Shown piece after piece: positions 48,987 through 57,535 of a stretch of 64,000 nt of DNA. Both the position numbers and the translations under genes were made by a program. Below the pieces are notes generated by a model. The model worked only from the letters and a program-made list of their open reading frames with translations. It was not told the origin of the DNA and made no database searches. The first letter of the stretch is position 1. Each line of letters begins with the position of its first letter. This stretch comes from Methylicorpusculum oleiharenae. Its GTDB lineage: Bacteria > Pseudomonadota > Gammaproteobacteria > Methylococcales > Methylomonadaceae. The stretch spans positions 310,001 through 374,000 of the forward strand of contig NZ_WUTY02000002.1 in the NCBI RefSeq assembly GCF_009828925.2. Reading direction: 5' to 3'.

Positions 48987-49214
48987 ATGTTTTACCACGC
49001 TATAAAAATTGGGACTAAAGTTCGTCCCTTTTGTGAAGATGCACTTCCTGATGTCACTACTGATTCTATAGGCGAAGTTATTATGTTTAAAGAAATCGGT
49101 CGCAACCGGAGAGATTTTTACACCATCATTCGCTGGGATAACGGAACAGAATCTTTCCTGAATGCCAGGTTCTTCTTCAAAGCCGTAACGGTCGTCGAAG
49201 AGGTGGTGGTATGA
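48987..49214 (+). CDS. Hypothetical protein, 75 aa
   Basis: A compact, beta-rich protein (MFYHAIKIGTKVRPFCEDAL; YTIIRWDNGTESFLNARFFF). Its stop overlaps the start of the primase-like gene (ATGA), so the two are translated together. Family unknown. Confidence 0.6.
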   Translation: MFYHAIKIGTKVRPFCEDALPDVTTDSIGEVIMFKEIGRNRRDFYTIIRWDNGTESFLNARFFFKAVTVVEEVVV

Positions 49215-50281
49215 ATACATCGACCCTAAAATCGCACCGTGTTAGAGATTCGGCTCGCGGTGATTGGCTGTCTGTTTTGGATGCCCTTGCCCCAGAGTTG
49301 CAAATCGCTATTGATAAACCGGGTCGGCACATGGCCTGCCCTGTTCATGGCGGTAAAGATGGCTTCAGGCTTTTTCGTGATGCCAATCTTTCCGGTGGGG
49401 GCGTTTGTAATACCTGCGGGTTCAAACCCGATGGGTTTTCATTATTGATGTGGTTAAGAGATTGGAGTTTTCCAGAAGCGTTGTCGGCTGTTGCCAATGA
49501 GCTTGGCCTATTAACTGATTCCAATTACAAAAAGCCTGTTGTTAGACGTAAGCCTTTTGATCATTCAAAATCCGTTGTGGATGATGAACAATTGAAAGTA
49601 ATCTTTCGGAAAATATTGCAGGGATCTAAACCGATCAGTCATGCTAGCTCCAAACCTCTTCGACTTTATTTACAGTCGCGTGGGTTGGATAGCGCTATCC
49701 CGGATTGGCCAGCTATTCGATTTCATCCCAATATGCAGTTCAAGGATGAAGACGGAACCGTCATTGGGCATTTCCCCGCCATGCTGGCATTGGTCGAAAA
49801 AGGTAATGAGTTGATTACCATCCATCGAACCTTCCTGACGCAAGAGGGATGCAAAGCCCCGGTCGATTCACCTAAAAAAATCATGCCGGTGCCGTCTAAA
49901 AAGCTTCTTGCCGGTTCCGCTGTTCGTTTAGGTTGGCCTGGTCGAGTTCTTGGTGTGACTGAGGGCATTGAAACGGCTTTTGCTGTTATCGAGGCAACCG
50001 GCATGGTCACATGGCCTTTGATCTCTTCCTCGATCATGCCTCAGTTTTCCATTCCTATGGGGGTTGAAAAGCTGATTATTTGGTCTGATCTAGATCGCTT
50101 GTTTGTGGGTTCTTTTGCGGCTCAAAAACTTGCCGAATGTGCTGAAGCCCAAGGTATTGAAGTGGTCATACATGAGCCCAAAGGCCCTTTGCCTGCCGAT
50201 ATTAAAAGCATTGATTGGCTGGATGTCTTTAATGAGGTCGGTCCGAATGCTTTTGCGCTTCGGTCTTGTTCTTCACTATAG
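49211..50281 (+). CDS. Toprim/zinc-finger primase-like protein, 356 aa
   Basis: The N-terminal zinc-binding motif ACPVHGGKDGFRLFRD .. GGGVCNTCGF (residues ~39-68) is of the phage/P4-type primase kind. A Toprim domain follows: GVTEGIETAFAVIEATG (~252-268, with its Glu) and EKLIIWSDLDRLFVGS (~285-300, with its Asp pair). Both parts together indicate a primase or helicase-primase fragment without a helicase domain. It would prime replication of this replicon. A partner helicase is not in the window. Confidence 0.85.
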   Translation: MNTSTLKSHRVRDSARGDWLSVLDALAPELQIAIDKPGRHMACPVHGGKDGFRLFRDANLSGGGVCNTCGFKPDGFSLLMWLRDWSFPEALSAVANELGLLTDSNYKKPVVRRKPFDHSKSVVDDEQLKVIFRKILQGSKPISHASSKPLRLYLQSRGLDSAIPDWPAIRFHPNMQFKDEDGTVIGHFPAMLALVEKGNELITIHRTFLTQEGCKAPVDSPKKIMPVPSKKLLAGSAVRLGWPGRVLGVTEGIETAFAVIEATGMVTWPLISSSIMPQFSIPMGVEKLIIWSDLDRLFVGSFAAQKLAECAEAQGIEVVIHEPKGPLPADIKSIDWLDVFNEVGPNAFALRSCSSL

Positions 50282-50290
50282 GAGGTATTC

Positions 50291-50569
50291 ATGAGTCGGT
50301 ATGTCTTTAATGCTTATCAGCTGGATACGACTCCTGGCAATCTATCGTCGCCCTTTTCTCCTTCATTGGATTGGACAGGCGACGATAATGCCTATCTTCT
50401 TTGGCTAAGAGAGCGGTTCCGGTCAAGCCCTGAAGTCAGGGAAAGACTTGGCCTTGCGCACAGAGCTAACCGTCGTGCCGATCAGGAACTTGATATTGTC
50501 GGTCCTTACCGCCAGGTTCTTCGCTATGCCATCGATAATTATGGAAAAGCCAAGCAGGTAAGTCTGTGA
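50291..50569 (+). CDS. Hypothetical protein, 92 aa, end of the array
   Basis: ATG 50291 is 9 bp after the primase-like gene with GGAGG just upstream. The product (MSRYVFNAYQLDTTPGNLSS; AYLLWLRERFRSSPEVRERL) is mostly helical. An intrinsic terminator follows at 50588, so this is the last gene of the unit. Confidence 0.65.
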   Translation: MSRYVFNAYQLDTTPGNLSSPFSPSLDWTGDDNAYLLWLRERFRSSPEVRERLGLAHRANRRADQELDIVGPYRQVLRYAIDNYGKAKQVSL

Positions 50570-50587
50570 ATCTGCTTTCCTCAACCC

Positions 50588-50625
50588 AAAACCGAACCTG
50601 ATTCTTTCAGTGTTCGGTTTTTTTT
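50588..50625 (+). terminator. Intrinsic terminator closing the gene array
   Basis: AAAACCGAAC (50588-50597) pairs with GTTCGGTTTT (50612-50621) over 10 bp and the T-run continues to 50625. A textbook rho-independent terminator, 19 bp after the last stop. Confidence 0.9.
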
Positions 50626-50745
50626 ACTCAAAATTCTTGAAATCAAAACAAAAGGCACATCAAAAAGCTTGTCTTTCGATGCGGTGGAAGCCTCATTTTT
50701 TCTTTTTAATGCATATAACTTTACCAATCAATTTAGTTTTTGCTT

Positions 50746-51180
50746 ATGAAATCCATGAATCAGATAGTTAATATTTCCAGGCACAACTATTTATTTTTTA
50801 TCTTTTTTTTGTTCTTTTCAATGCCAAGCAGTTCAGCTCAAACACAGCAATCAGGCACACAATCGCTCAATGAAAGCAGCTCATCTGAAAACCTTACTAA
50901 CAATGCTCAGACTCAAATTGAAGAAGCGGCCGAACACTTCGATTCGTTCGCTCTGCTGATGCCACAAGTGTTGAATTCGAAACTCCAGTCTTTTTTAAAG
51001 CACGGTTTCAAAGTGTTTTTACTCGAAGACCCTCAAACAAAACCTGCTGAAGAGCAGATGATTGACTCTTTGATCAAAGGGCTACAAGCATTGGGCAACT
51101 CACTCTCAGAGGATTTAGCGAATAACCCTATTCATCAAGACGTTAAGCCAATACCTAAAAAGCCTAATCCTAAACAGTAA
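50746..51180 (+). CDS. Small exported protein, paralog A, 144 aa
   Basis: A signal peptide-like start (YLFFIFFLFFSMPSSSA) is followed by a Ser/Gln/Asn-rich linker. A conserved domain then reads EHFDSFALLMPQVLNSKLQS .. KHGFKVFLLEDPQTKPAEEQ .. MIDSLIKGLQALG. The same domain is in the protein at 52833. A Pro/Lys tail ends it. Start ATG 50746 has no strong RBS; ATG 50755 is an alternative. Function unknown; a periplasmic partner of the neighbouring membrane protein is inferred. Confidence 0.65.
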   Translation: MKSMNQIVNISRHNYLFFIFFLFFSMPSSSAQTQQSGTQSLNESSSSENLTNNAQTQIEEAAEHFDSFALLMPQVLNSKLQSFLKHGFKVFLLEDPQTKPAEEQMIDSLIKGLQALGNSLSEDLANNPIHQDVKPIPKKPNPKQ

Positions 51181-51186
51181 TAGACA

Positions 51187-51750
51187 ATGACACCTGTTGG
51201 ACACTTGATCACTGCTGCATCAATGGCAACGGCATTCATGCGTGTCAATAGTTTATCCTGGACTCATGGAATTGCAGGTCTTCCTGACTTCTTTGTTGTC
51301 AATTCATCACTGGCTATGTCCTCTTCCTCTGGGTTGACTTTAATCAGTCTCGGCATGGTTCTCGGCGCCAGAGGTCCGGATCGTCTTGAGTTTCCTGTTT
51401 TTAATCGATTAACCAAGGTCAGACGATCATTAATCCCGCATCGCACATTGACGCATTGGCCTGGCTTTTGGATATTGGCTACGGTAATTTCTTGCACTTC
51501 ATTTTTTGCAATGGATGACATCCTTTTCCAGACGATTGCATGTGTCGCAATCGGATTTTGCAGCGCGTCATGGCTTCATTTGATCATGGATATCATGACA
51601 CCCACAGGGATTCCTTTGCTCACGCCTTTTGGGAAGCGAACAACGCTTAATCTTTACAAAACCGGATCCTTTGGTGAATGGTTGTATATTTTGGTTTTTT
51701 TAATATCCTCTCAGTTGTTAGCAAGCTTGCTTTCCAGTTTTTTCGCGTGA
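51187..51750 (+). CDS. YdjM-type membrane-bound metal-dependent hydrolase family protein
   Basis: 187 aa with about four membrane helices. Family motifs are MTPVGHLITAASM, GARGPDRLEFP (usually 'GallPDiD'), HRTLTHWPGFW and HLIMDIMTPTGIPLLTPFGK. His/Asp residues in these motifs line a metal site. Family knowledge: E. coli YdjM is SOS-regulated and little understood. The gene starts 6 bp after paralog A and is probably co-transcribed. Confidence 0.85.
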   Translation: MTPVGHLITAASMATAFMRVNSLSWTHGIAGLPDFFVVNSSLAMSSSSGLTLISLGMVLGARGPDRLEFPVFNRLTKVRRSLIPHRTLTHWPGFWILATVISCTSFFAMDDILFQTIACVAIGFCSASWLHLIMDIMTPTGIPLLTPFGKRTTLNLYKTGSFGEWLYILVFLISSQLLASLLSSFFA

Positions 51751-51803
51751 AATAGATTAAGCAATTCGTCATATCGTCATAAATTCATCTGTAGGAATAA
51801 ATA

Positions 51804-52586
51804 ATGGCTTTGGATACTTTAACTGTTTATGCTGCTTCGAAAACTGAACATTCCGATCATATACTTGTTCGTGTTTATTGGATGACTGGCAAGAATCGTC
51901 GCAAAGCGATCGATGTCTCCTTTCCATTGAGTTGCCATGATTACCTGGCTGCCGCTGAAGCTGTAGCCATTCGTTATCTACTTAGCGAGGCGAACATTTT
52001 TAATGTCAATCGAACGGGCCTAAACTTAAAGCTTGTCTTTTCAAAAGGCGCAATCAAAAAAATGGCCAAAAATGCGGCAAACAGAAAGAGCTCCCTCAAC
52101 AATCGAGATCTTTATGAATACGGCTACCCAATCTATACTCGCTATGCTGAAGCCCAGATAGAGGTGTCAAAAGATAAATCTTGGTTCCCAATCCAGGAAG
52201 AAATTACTGAGGTCCCGGTTGTCAATAGCCAAGAACTTAAAGGCATCGAAAAGATTGATACAGATTCCTTGGGCGTTATAGCCATAACCCGACATGCCAT
52301 GGAAAAATATGGTGTGCATTGCGGTACGATCGACATGAACGCAACCTGGAAAAACATCAATCGTCGATTTAAGTCTGGGAAAATCGAGCAGATTGAATTG
52401 CCGTCAAAGGTTTTAGCCCACAAATTGAAAAAATATGGCTCAGCCCCGGAAGTATGGAAGCATCCAGACAATCCACTGCATTATGTTTTTTGTAATCGCA
52501 CTAATCACAAACTCCTTGTGACAGTATTCAAAAAGGATCCTGATGAACTAGTCACATTTAATCCCTCCTTATATAATAAAATCTGA
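51804..52586 (+). CDS. Hypothetical protein, 260 aa
   Basis: RBS AGGA before ATG 51804. Soluble (YAASKTEHSDHILVRVYWMT; ITRHAMEKYGVHCGTIDMNA; HPDNPLHYVFCNRTNHKLLV). The segment 'RHAMEKYG....' with the later basic part has the look of a small nuclease- or toxin-like fold, too weakly to call. It follows YdjM with a ~50 bp gap. Confidence 0.55.
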   Translation: MALDTLTVYAASKTEHSDHILVRVYWMTGKNRRKAIDVSFPLSCHDYLAAAEAVAIRYLLSEANIFNVNRTGLNLKLVFSKGAIKKMAKNAANRKSSLNNRDLYEYGYPIYTRYAEAQIEVSKDKSWFPIQEEITEVPVVNSQELKGIEKIDTDSLGVIAITRHAMEKYGVHCGTIDMNATWKNINRRFKSGKIEQIELPSKVLAHKLKKYGSAPEVWKHPDNPLHYVFCNRTNHKLLVTVFKKDPDELVTFNPSLYNKI

Positions 52587-52660
52587 CTAAATTATAGAAA
52601 TACGATCTCGCTGTTTTCTACGGTTAGCACCCTAGACTATCACCGTAGTTAGGAATTTCT

Positions 52661-52760
52661 GTGACAGATAAAGGCAAACCAGTTGTGAGGCTGAGACGCA
52701 AAGTCACCGATCCATGGCATTATGTCAGGGGCAGCGGGATTACCAGAGTCGCGTGACTAC
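52661..52760 (+). promoter_or_regulatory. Cyclic di-GMP class I riboswitch (GEMM-I)
   Basis: The conserved strings of the GEMM-I aptamer are present in order: AGGCAAACC (52672-52680), a GUGA-capped stem, GAGACGCAAAGTC (approximately 52693-52705), then the second hairpin ending GGGGCAGCGGGATTACC (compare GGTAGCGGGGTTACC). This matches the family from memory in sequence and spacing. It is 70-75 nt upstream of paralog B, whose Shine-Dalgarno lies in a hairpin. Confidence 0.85.
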
Positions 52761-52807
52761 CATAATAATAGGCTAGTCCTCCACGATCTATGAATAACCT
52801 CAAAGTC

Positions 52808-52830
52808 CCTGTCTCAAAATAGGAGACAGG
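52808..52830 (+). promoter_or_regulatory. Hairpin sequestering the Shine-Dalgarno of paralog B
   Basis: CCTGTCTC (52808-52815) pairs exactly with GAGACAGG (52823-52830). The GGAG Shine-Dalgarno (52822-52825) is half buried in it, and the ATG follows at 52833. It is the likely expression platform of the riboswitch, acting on translation. Confidence 0.6.
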
Positions 52831-52832
52831 AA

Positions 52833-53252
52833 ATGTTCACTTTAGCAAAAGCAATAATTGCTTCAGGCGCATTGATTTACGGTGCTGCCAATATCGATCC
52901 AGTTACCCCTCCAGAAAACACTGGTTTTTCATCAAAACCAGCTACAACTAAGTTCCTTTTTGCTCCAGATCAAAAAGCCCCTGACACTTTTGCTCGTAAT
53001 GGTAGCGACATTGAAGCCAATGTCGAACAAGGCTCAGAGCACTTCGATGACATTGCGATGCAATTTCCTGGTGTTTTGGGAAAAAAACTTCAATCTGTCA
53101 TGAAGCACGGTTCTAAAGCAATCCTCATGGAGGACTCAGAAACCAAAGCTGCCGAAGAAAAAATGATTGGTTCTTTGGTTCAAGGTCTAAGACATATTGG
53201 CGATGCGATGGCCGCAGATATGGTTCGTTCCGCACAAAAGGCTCGCGGCTAG
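52833..53252 (+). CDS. Small exported or anchored protein, paralog B, 139 aa, under c-di-GMP riboswitch control
   Basis: A hydrophobic N-terminus (FTLAKAIIASGALIYGAANI) precedes the conserved domain EHFDDIAMQFPGVLGKKLQS .. KHGSKAILMEDSETKAAEEK .. MIGSLVQGLRHIG shared with paralog A (50746). No enzymatic motif. c-di-GMP-controlled genes commonly act in attachment, matrix or pilus function, so a surface-related role is inferred. Confidence 0.72.
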   Translation: MFTLAKAIIASGALIYGAANIDPVTPPENTGFSSKPATTKFLFAPDQKAPDTFARNGSDIEANVEQGSEHFDDIAMQFPGVLGKKLQSVMKHGSKAILMEDSETKAAEEKMIGSLVQGLRHIGDAMAADMVRSAQKARG

Positions 53253-53261
53253 AAATTTGGG

Positions 53262-53514
53262 CTATTTGCATTCTGGGGTTGGAAATCAGAACGATACATG
53301 TTTTTTAATCGCGCAGTTTTGTGCAAAACAGGGTTGGATCGTTGATGAGCGAGGTTACTTGTTATGTGCAATAGTCGGTTGTGCTGTCAATGCTCGTTAC
53401 CGGCCATCACTTGTCGGTCGGGATGACTATTCAATTTCAACGATTAATACATTCTATAATCCAGTCGAATGTCCGGTATCCGGCGAGCAAATTGAAATTA
53501 TCACTGTGTCATAA
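53262..53514 (+). CDS. Possible 83-aa ORF after paralog B
   Basis: The frame from TTG 53262 (LGYLHSGVGNQNDTCFLIAQ; DERGYLLCAIVGCAVNARYR) shows a plausible protein, but no ATG/GTG and no convincing RBS. It may be the tail of a gene truncated by the repeat starting at 53512. Confidence 0.3.
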
Positions 53515-53623
53515 CGACCCATTTTTGCCACTCGCGCTTCTCCAAAGCGGTCATTCGGCCAAATCCAGATCCTGCGAACTAGAAAGCTACAAAGCAGTCA
53601 TTGGCGACCTCAACCAATCGGCC
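53512..53623. repeat. Inverted-repeat element, left copy (partner 56532-56640)
   Basis: The sequence CGACCCATTTTTGCC .. CTTCTCCAAAGCGG .. GGCGACCTCAACCAATCGGC is found in reverse orientation at 56532-56640 with roughly 85% agreement by eye. It contains many GGCC/CGGCC short palindromes, like dispersed intergenic repeats. The two copies bracket the HupE-TonB gene. Confidence 0.75.
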
Positions 53624-53847
53624 AAAACCGGCCACTGAGGATGCAGGCGAAATTTTCCATTCCTAAGTTCAGCGAATGGCAGCTTTTCGGCGAGCAATTT
53701 TGCGTTCTCTTTGGCTTGACCCGGCCAAAACCGGACATTTAGTTTTGTCCTTTTTCATGTAAGACAGTGTCGAATATTTGTCGATATAGAGTCTCTAAAA
53801 TGCTATAAATAATCATCACTTTATATTTATGATGATCCAGGGATTTT

Positions 53848-56463
53848 ATGCGCATCAATCAAAAGACTCTGCTGTGCCTTTTGGGGCTGCTGCTGTCTCT
53901 ATCACCCTCACTCGTCCAGGCCCATACCGGCAGCCTGACACTGAGTGGCTGGACTAACGGCTTCAATCATCCTCTGCACGGCTGGGACCATCTTTTAACT
54001 ATGCTCGCCGTTGGCGTATGGGCGGCGCAATTGGGTGGCCGGGCGGTTTGGCAGCTTCCCCTTGCCTTCGTCGGGGTGATGAGTCTCGGTGGGCTGGCCG
54101 GCATGATGGGGGTGTCCGTGCCGGGCGTGGAAACGATGATTCTGCTGTCCGTGTTGGTTTTCGGTTTTCTGGTCGTCCGCAGCATCCGCTTTCAAGCAGT
54201 GATCAGCGTGCTCATCGTGGTTTTTTTCGCCTTTTTTCATGGCCATGCGCACGGTCAGGAAATGCCCACTTCGGCCAGTCTGCTGTCATTCGCGCTCGGC
54301 TTCATGTTGGCGACCTTACTATTGCATGGTGCGGGCATCCTGGCCGCGCGTCTGGTTATCCTAGCCTTCGCCTATTCTCTGGGCAACAGCGCTTACGCAG
54401 AACCGTCTGACAACGCTTCAACCGATAAACCCAACGCCCAAGTTACCAACGGGGAACCGGTGACACTCTCAGAAATGATCGTGACTGAACGCGCCGATTC
54501 AATGGTCGGTTATGCCGACAGCGCCTCACAAGGCAATGTGGGGCAGGCGCAGTTGGAATATCGGCCTATTAACCGGCCCGGTGAAATTCTCGAAACAGTG
54601 CCGGGCCTCATTACTACTCAACACAGTGGCGAAGGCAAGGCGAACCAGTATTATTTGCGCGGCTTTAATCTCGATCACGGTACGGATTTTCTGACCCAGA
54701 TCGAGGGTGTGCCGGTCAACCAGGTCTCCAACGCGCACGGACAAGGCTGGACGGATACCAACTTTCTCATTCCCGAATTGATCAAGACCCTCAACTATCA
54801 AAAGGGTAATTACTACGCCGAAAACGGAGACTTTTCCAGTACCGGCGCGGCCAATATCAAGTACTTCAACGACCTGCCCGACAACATCGTTAAATTTACC
54901 GGCGGCAGTTTCGATTACTATCGGGGTTTAGCGGCGGGATCAAGCAAACTGGGTGATGATAGCAGCCTGCTTTATGCTGGCGAAGTCGTCAATAACGGTG
55001 GCCCGTGGACGGTCAGCAATGATTATCTTAAATTTAATGGCGTGCTCCGTTACAGTAAAGAACTTGAAGATTCCGGCTGGAGCGTCACAGCCATGGCTTA
55101 TCAGGCCGATTGGCAATCAACCGATCAGATCCCCAGGCGCGCAGTTGATTCCGGCGTGATTGGCCGGTACGGGACTCTAGATCCAACTGATGGGGGTAGT
55201 AGCCAACGTTACAGCCTGACGGCCGAATGGCATCGTCAGGACGCCGCCGGTGCTACCCGGCTGATGGCGTATGGACTTTATAGCGAAATGGCTTTGTATT
55301 CGAATTTCACCTATTTCCTGAATGATCCGGTTCGCGGCGATCAATTTGCCCAACCCGACCAACGCTGGACCTCCGGTCTCAAAGCAAGTCATACTTTTTT
55401 TCATCAACTCGGCGCTGCCGATTCCGAGACTACCCTCGGGCTGCAAATCCGAAACGATACTATCGAAAACGGCCTGCTCTTAACCCAAGCCCGAGTAAGT
55501 TATGACACCGTTCGAGCAGATGATGTCTGGGTGACCAGTGCCAGTCCCTACGCGGAAAACAAAACGCGCTGGAATGACTGGCTACGCACCACTTTTGGTG
55601 TACGCTTCGACGGCTTTCGCTTTAATGTGGACAATAGCAATATCCCGGAAAACAACGGCAACACTACCGACGGCTTGGTCAGTCCAAAACTCGGCATCGT
55701 CTTCGGACCTTGGGCGGATACGGAGCTTTACCTCAATGGCGGCCTCGGTTTTCACAGTAACGATGCCCGCGGCGTGAACACACGCGTTGACCCCGCTAGC
55801 GGTAAATCGGTCGATGCCGACGGAAATCCCGTCAAACCGGCAGCCCCGCTAGCCCGCACGTATGGCGCGGAAACCGGGCTACGCACCACTTGGGTCAAGG
55901 GCTTGCACAGCACGTTGGCGCTATGGTGGCTGGATATTGATTCAGAACTCTTGTTCGTGGGCGATGCCGGCACCACCGAAGCCAGTCGTCCCAGTCGACG
56001 CTACGGCGTGGAGTGGGCTAATTACTACTCACCGACTGATTGGTTGACATTCGATGCGGATTTCAGTTTTTCCAGGTCACGTTTTCGAGATGATGCGCCG
56101 GAAGGTAATCATATTCCTGGGTCAGTGGAAACGGTCATCGCCTCCGGCGCTACGTTTCATGACCTCTATGGCGGCTTTTTTGGCGGTCCGCGTCTGCGCT
56201 ATTTTGGCCCGCGATCACTGATCGAAGATAACAGCGTCCGTTCAGACTCAACTATTCTTCTGTCTGCAATGCTTGGCTACGCAGTCAACAAGAACTGGAC
56301 TGTACAGGCGGAGATGTTTAATCTTCTGGATAGAAAAGACAGCGCCATTGACTACTACTACCCATCCCGGCTGCCCGGCGAAGACGCTGCCGGCATCGAT
56401 GATGTTCACTTTCATCCGGTCGAACCGATGAGTTTCCGTATCAGTTTGAAAGCAGCATTCTGA
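53848..56463 (+). CDS. HupE/UreJ-like permease fused to a TonB-dependent outer-membrane receptor
   Basis: 871 aa. Residues 1-~190 look like HupE/UreJ, an inner-membrane nickel/cobalt permease: signal-like start, metal motif H41-P-L-H-G-W-D-H48, several hydrophobic helices, and HGHAHGQE (~131). Its last helix ends NSAYA|EPSD, which could act as an internal signal peptide. A TonB receptor follows: TonB-box-like SEMIVTERAD, plug EILETVPGLITTQHSGEG .. YYLRGFNLDHGTDFL, then a barrel to RISLKAAF. The two halves belong in different membranes, so cleavage at ~190 is the simplest inference. With the efflux operon downstream, metal uptake and export appear co-located. Confidence 0.85.
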   Translation: MRINQKTLLCLLGLLLSLSPSLVQAHTGSLTLSGWTNGFNHPLHGWDHLLTMLAVGVWAAQLGGRAVWQLPLAFVGVMSLGGLAGMMGVSVPGVETMILLSVLVFGFLVVRSIRFQAVISVLIVVFFAFFHGHAHGQEMPTSASLLSFALGFMLATLLLHGAGILAARLVILAFAYSLGNSAYAEPSDNASTDKPNAQVTNGEPVTLSEMIVTERADSMVGYADSASQGNVGQAQLEYRPINRPGEILETVPGLITTQHSGEGKANQYYLRGFNLDHGTDFLTQIEGVPVNQVSNAHGQGWTDTNFLIPELIKTLNYQKGNYYAENGDFSSTGAANIKYFNDLPDNIVKFTGGSFDYYRGLAAGSSKLGDDSSLLYAGEVVNNGGPWTVSNDYLKFNGVLRYSKELEDSGWSVTAMAYQADWQSTDQIPRRAVDSGVIGRYGTLDPTDGGSSQRYSLTAEWHRQDAAGATRLMAYGLYSEMALYSNFTYFLNDPVRGDQFAQPDQRWTSGLKASHTFFHQLGAADSETTLGLQIRNDTIENGLLLTQARVSYDTVRADDVWVTSASPYAENKTRWNDWLRTTFGVRFDGFRFNVDNSNIPENNGNTTDGLVSPKLGIVFGPWADTELYLNGGLGFHSNDARGVNTRVDPASGKSVDADGNPVKPAAPLARTYGAETGLRTTWVKGLHSTLALWWLDIDSELLFVGDAGTTEASRPSRRYGVEWANYYSPTDWLTFDADFSFSRSRFRDDAPEGNHIPGSVETVIASGATFHDLYGGFFGGPRLRYFGPRSLIEDNSVRSDSTILLSAMLGYAVNKNWTVQAEMFNLLDRKDSAIDYYYPSRLPGEDAAGIDDVHFHPVEPMSFRISLKAAF

Positions 56464-56531
56464 ACAGGGAGTATTCCAATCCGCCTATCAAATAATCACT
56501 ATCAGAATGTATATATCGAATGACCGCAATG

Positions 56532-56640
56532 GGCCGATTGGTTGAGGTCGCCAATGGCGGCTTTATAGTCCTTCAATCCCAGAATATGGCTTCGGCCGAA
56601 TGGCCGCTTTGGAGAAGCGTGAGCGGCAAAAATGGGTCGC
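56532..56640. repeat. Inverted-repeat element, right copy (partner 53512-53623)
   Basis: The reverse complement of the left copy: GGCCGATTGGTTGAGGTCGC .. CCGCTTTGGAGAAGCG .. GGCAAAAATGGGTCG. The remaining DNA to 56869 has GC-rich repeat-like text and then the AT-rich promoter region of the response-regulator gene. No gene is supported in 56464-56869. Confidence 0.75.
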
Positions 56641-56869
56641 TCGGCGACCGTCCGCTCATCAGATTCATCGCCGAAAAGCTGTCATTGAATTCCGATTCCC
56701 GAAAGCTGCCGTTCGTCACTGTGTCAAACCGACCCCAAGCCGCCGTTGATCAACTCCAATAACGAACGACCGTTATCGATACCTTCCCGAACATTCGAAG
56801 TGCCTTAACTATTACTTAAATCTTGATCATTTACACTGTTGGCCAGATGAACATACTTTAAAGGTCAAC

Positions 56870-57535
56870 ATGCGTTTGATATTAGCGGAAGACGATCCGA
56901 TGATCGGCCAGTCGATCCGGGATGGATTGCAGTTGGATGGCTTCGTGGTCGATTGGGTAAAAGACGGGGAACAAGCCAAACAAGCTCTATCACATGCGGC
57001 GAGCGAGTACGCTTTATTGTTGCTCGACTTAGGGCTTCCGCGCCTATCCGGCCAGGAGCTGCTGGTCGAACTTCGTAAATCAGGCAACGCCATCCCGGTG
57101 TTAATCCTAACGGCACGCGATGGGCTTAGTGATCGAGTCCTCGGTCTCAATAGCGGTGCGGACGATTACCTGGTTAAACCTTTTGCCTTGGAAGAACTCG
57201 TTGCCCGTATTCATGCGCTGGTACGCAGAAGTGCTGGACGCGGCACTTCAGAGATTGAATACGGCGCCTTACGCATTAATCCGCTGCGTCACGAGGCCTG
57301 GTTGCGCGAAACCTTAGTAGACTTATCCGCTCGCGAGTTCGCATTGCTGCATGCTTTGATGGAACAGCCGGGCGCTGTCCTGTCCCGTCCGCAATTGGAA
57401 GAGCGCCTCTATGGATGGGGCCAGGAAGTGGCGAGTAATGCGGTCGATGTCCACCTGCACAATCTGCGCCGCAAACTCGGTGTTGATATTATTTTTAATG
57501 TCCGTGGCGTCGGTTTTAAAGTGGTGAAGCCATGA
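56870..57535 (+). CDS. OmpR-family response regulator
   Basis: 221 aa. The receiver domain has the acidic pair AEDDP (D8, D9), phosphoacceptor D53 (LLLLDLGLPRLSG) and the lysine of DDYLVKPF (~105). The C-terminal winged helix ends VDVHLHNLRRKLGVDIIFNV .. GVGFKV. The stop overlaps the kinase start (ATGA). Probable activator of the efflux operon in response to a metal; close relatives in sequence style are QseB/PmrA/CusR. Confidence 0.95.
   Translation: MRLILAEDDPMIGQSIRDGLQLDGFVVDWVKDGEQAKQALSHAASEYALLLLDLGLPRLSGQELLVELRKSGNAIPVLILTARDGLSDRVLGLNSGADDYLVKPFALEELVARIHALVRRSAGRGTSEIEYGALRINPLRHEAWLRETLVDLSAREFALLHALMEQPGAVLSRPQLEERLYGWGQEVASNAVDVHLHNLRRKLGVDIIFNVRGVGFKVVKP

Noticed and set aside
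52661-52756. A 31-codon ORF (MTDKGKPVVRLRRKVTDPWH..)
   Set aside because: The same bases are better explained as the GEMM-I aptamer; no RBS precedes the GTG.
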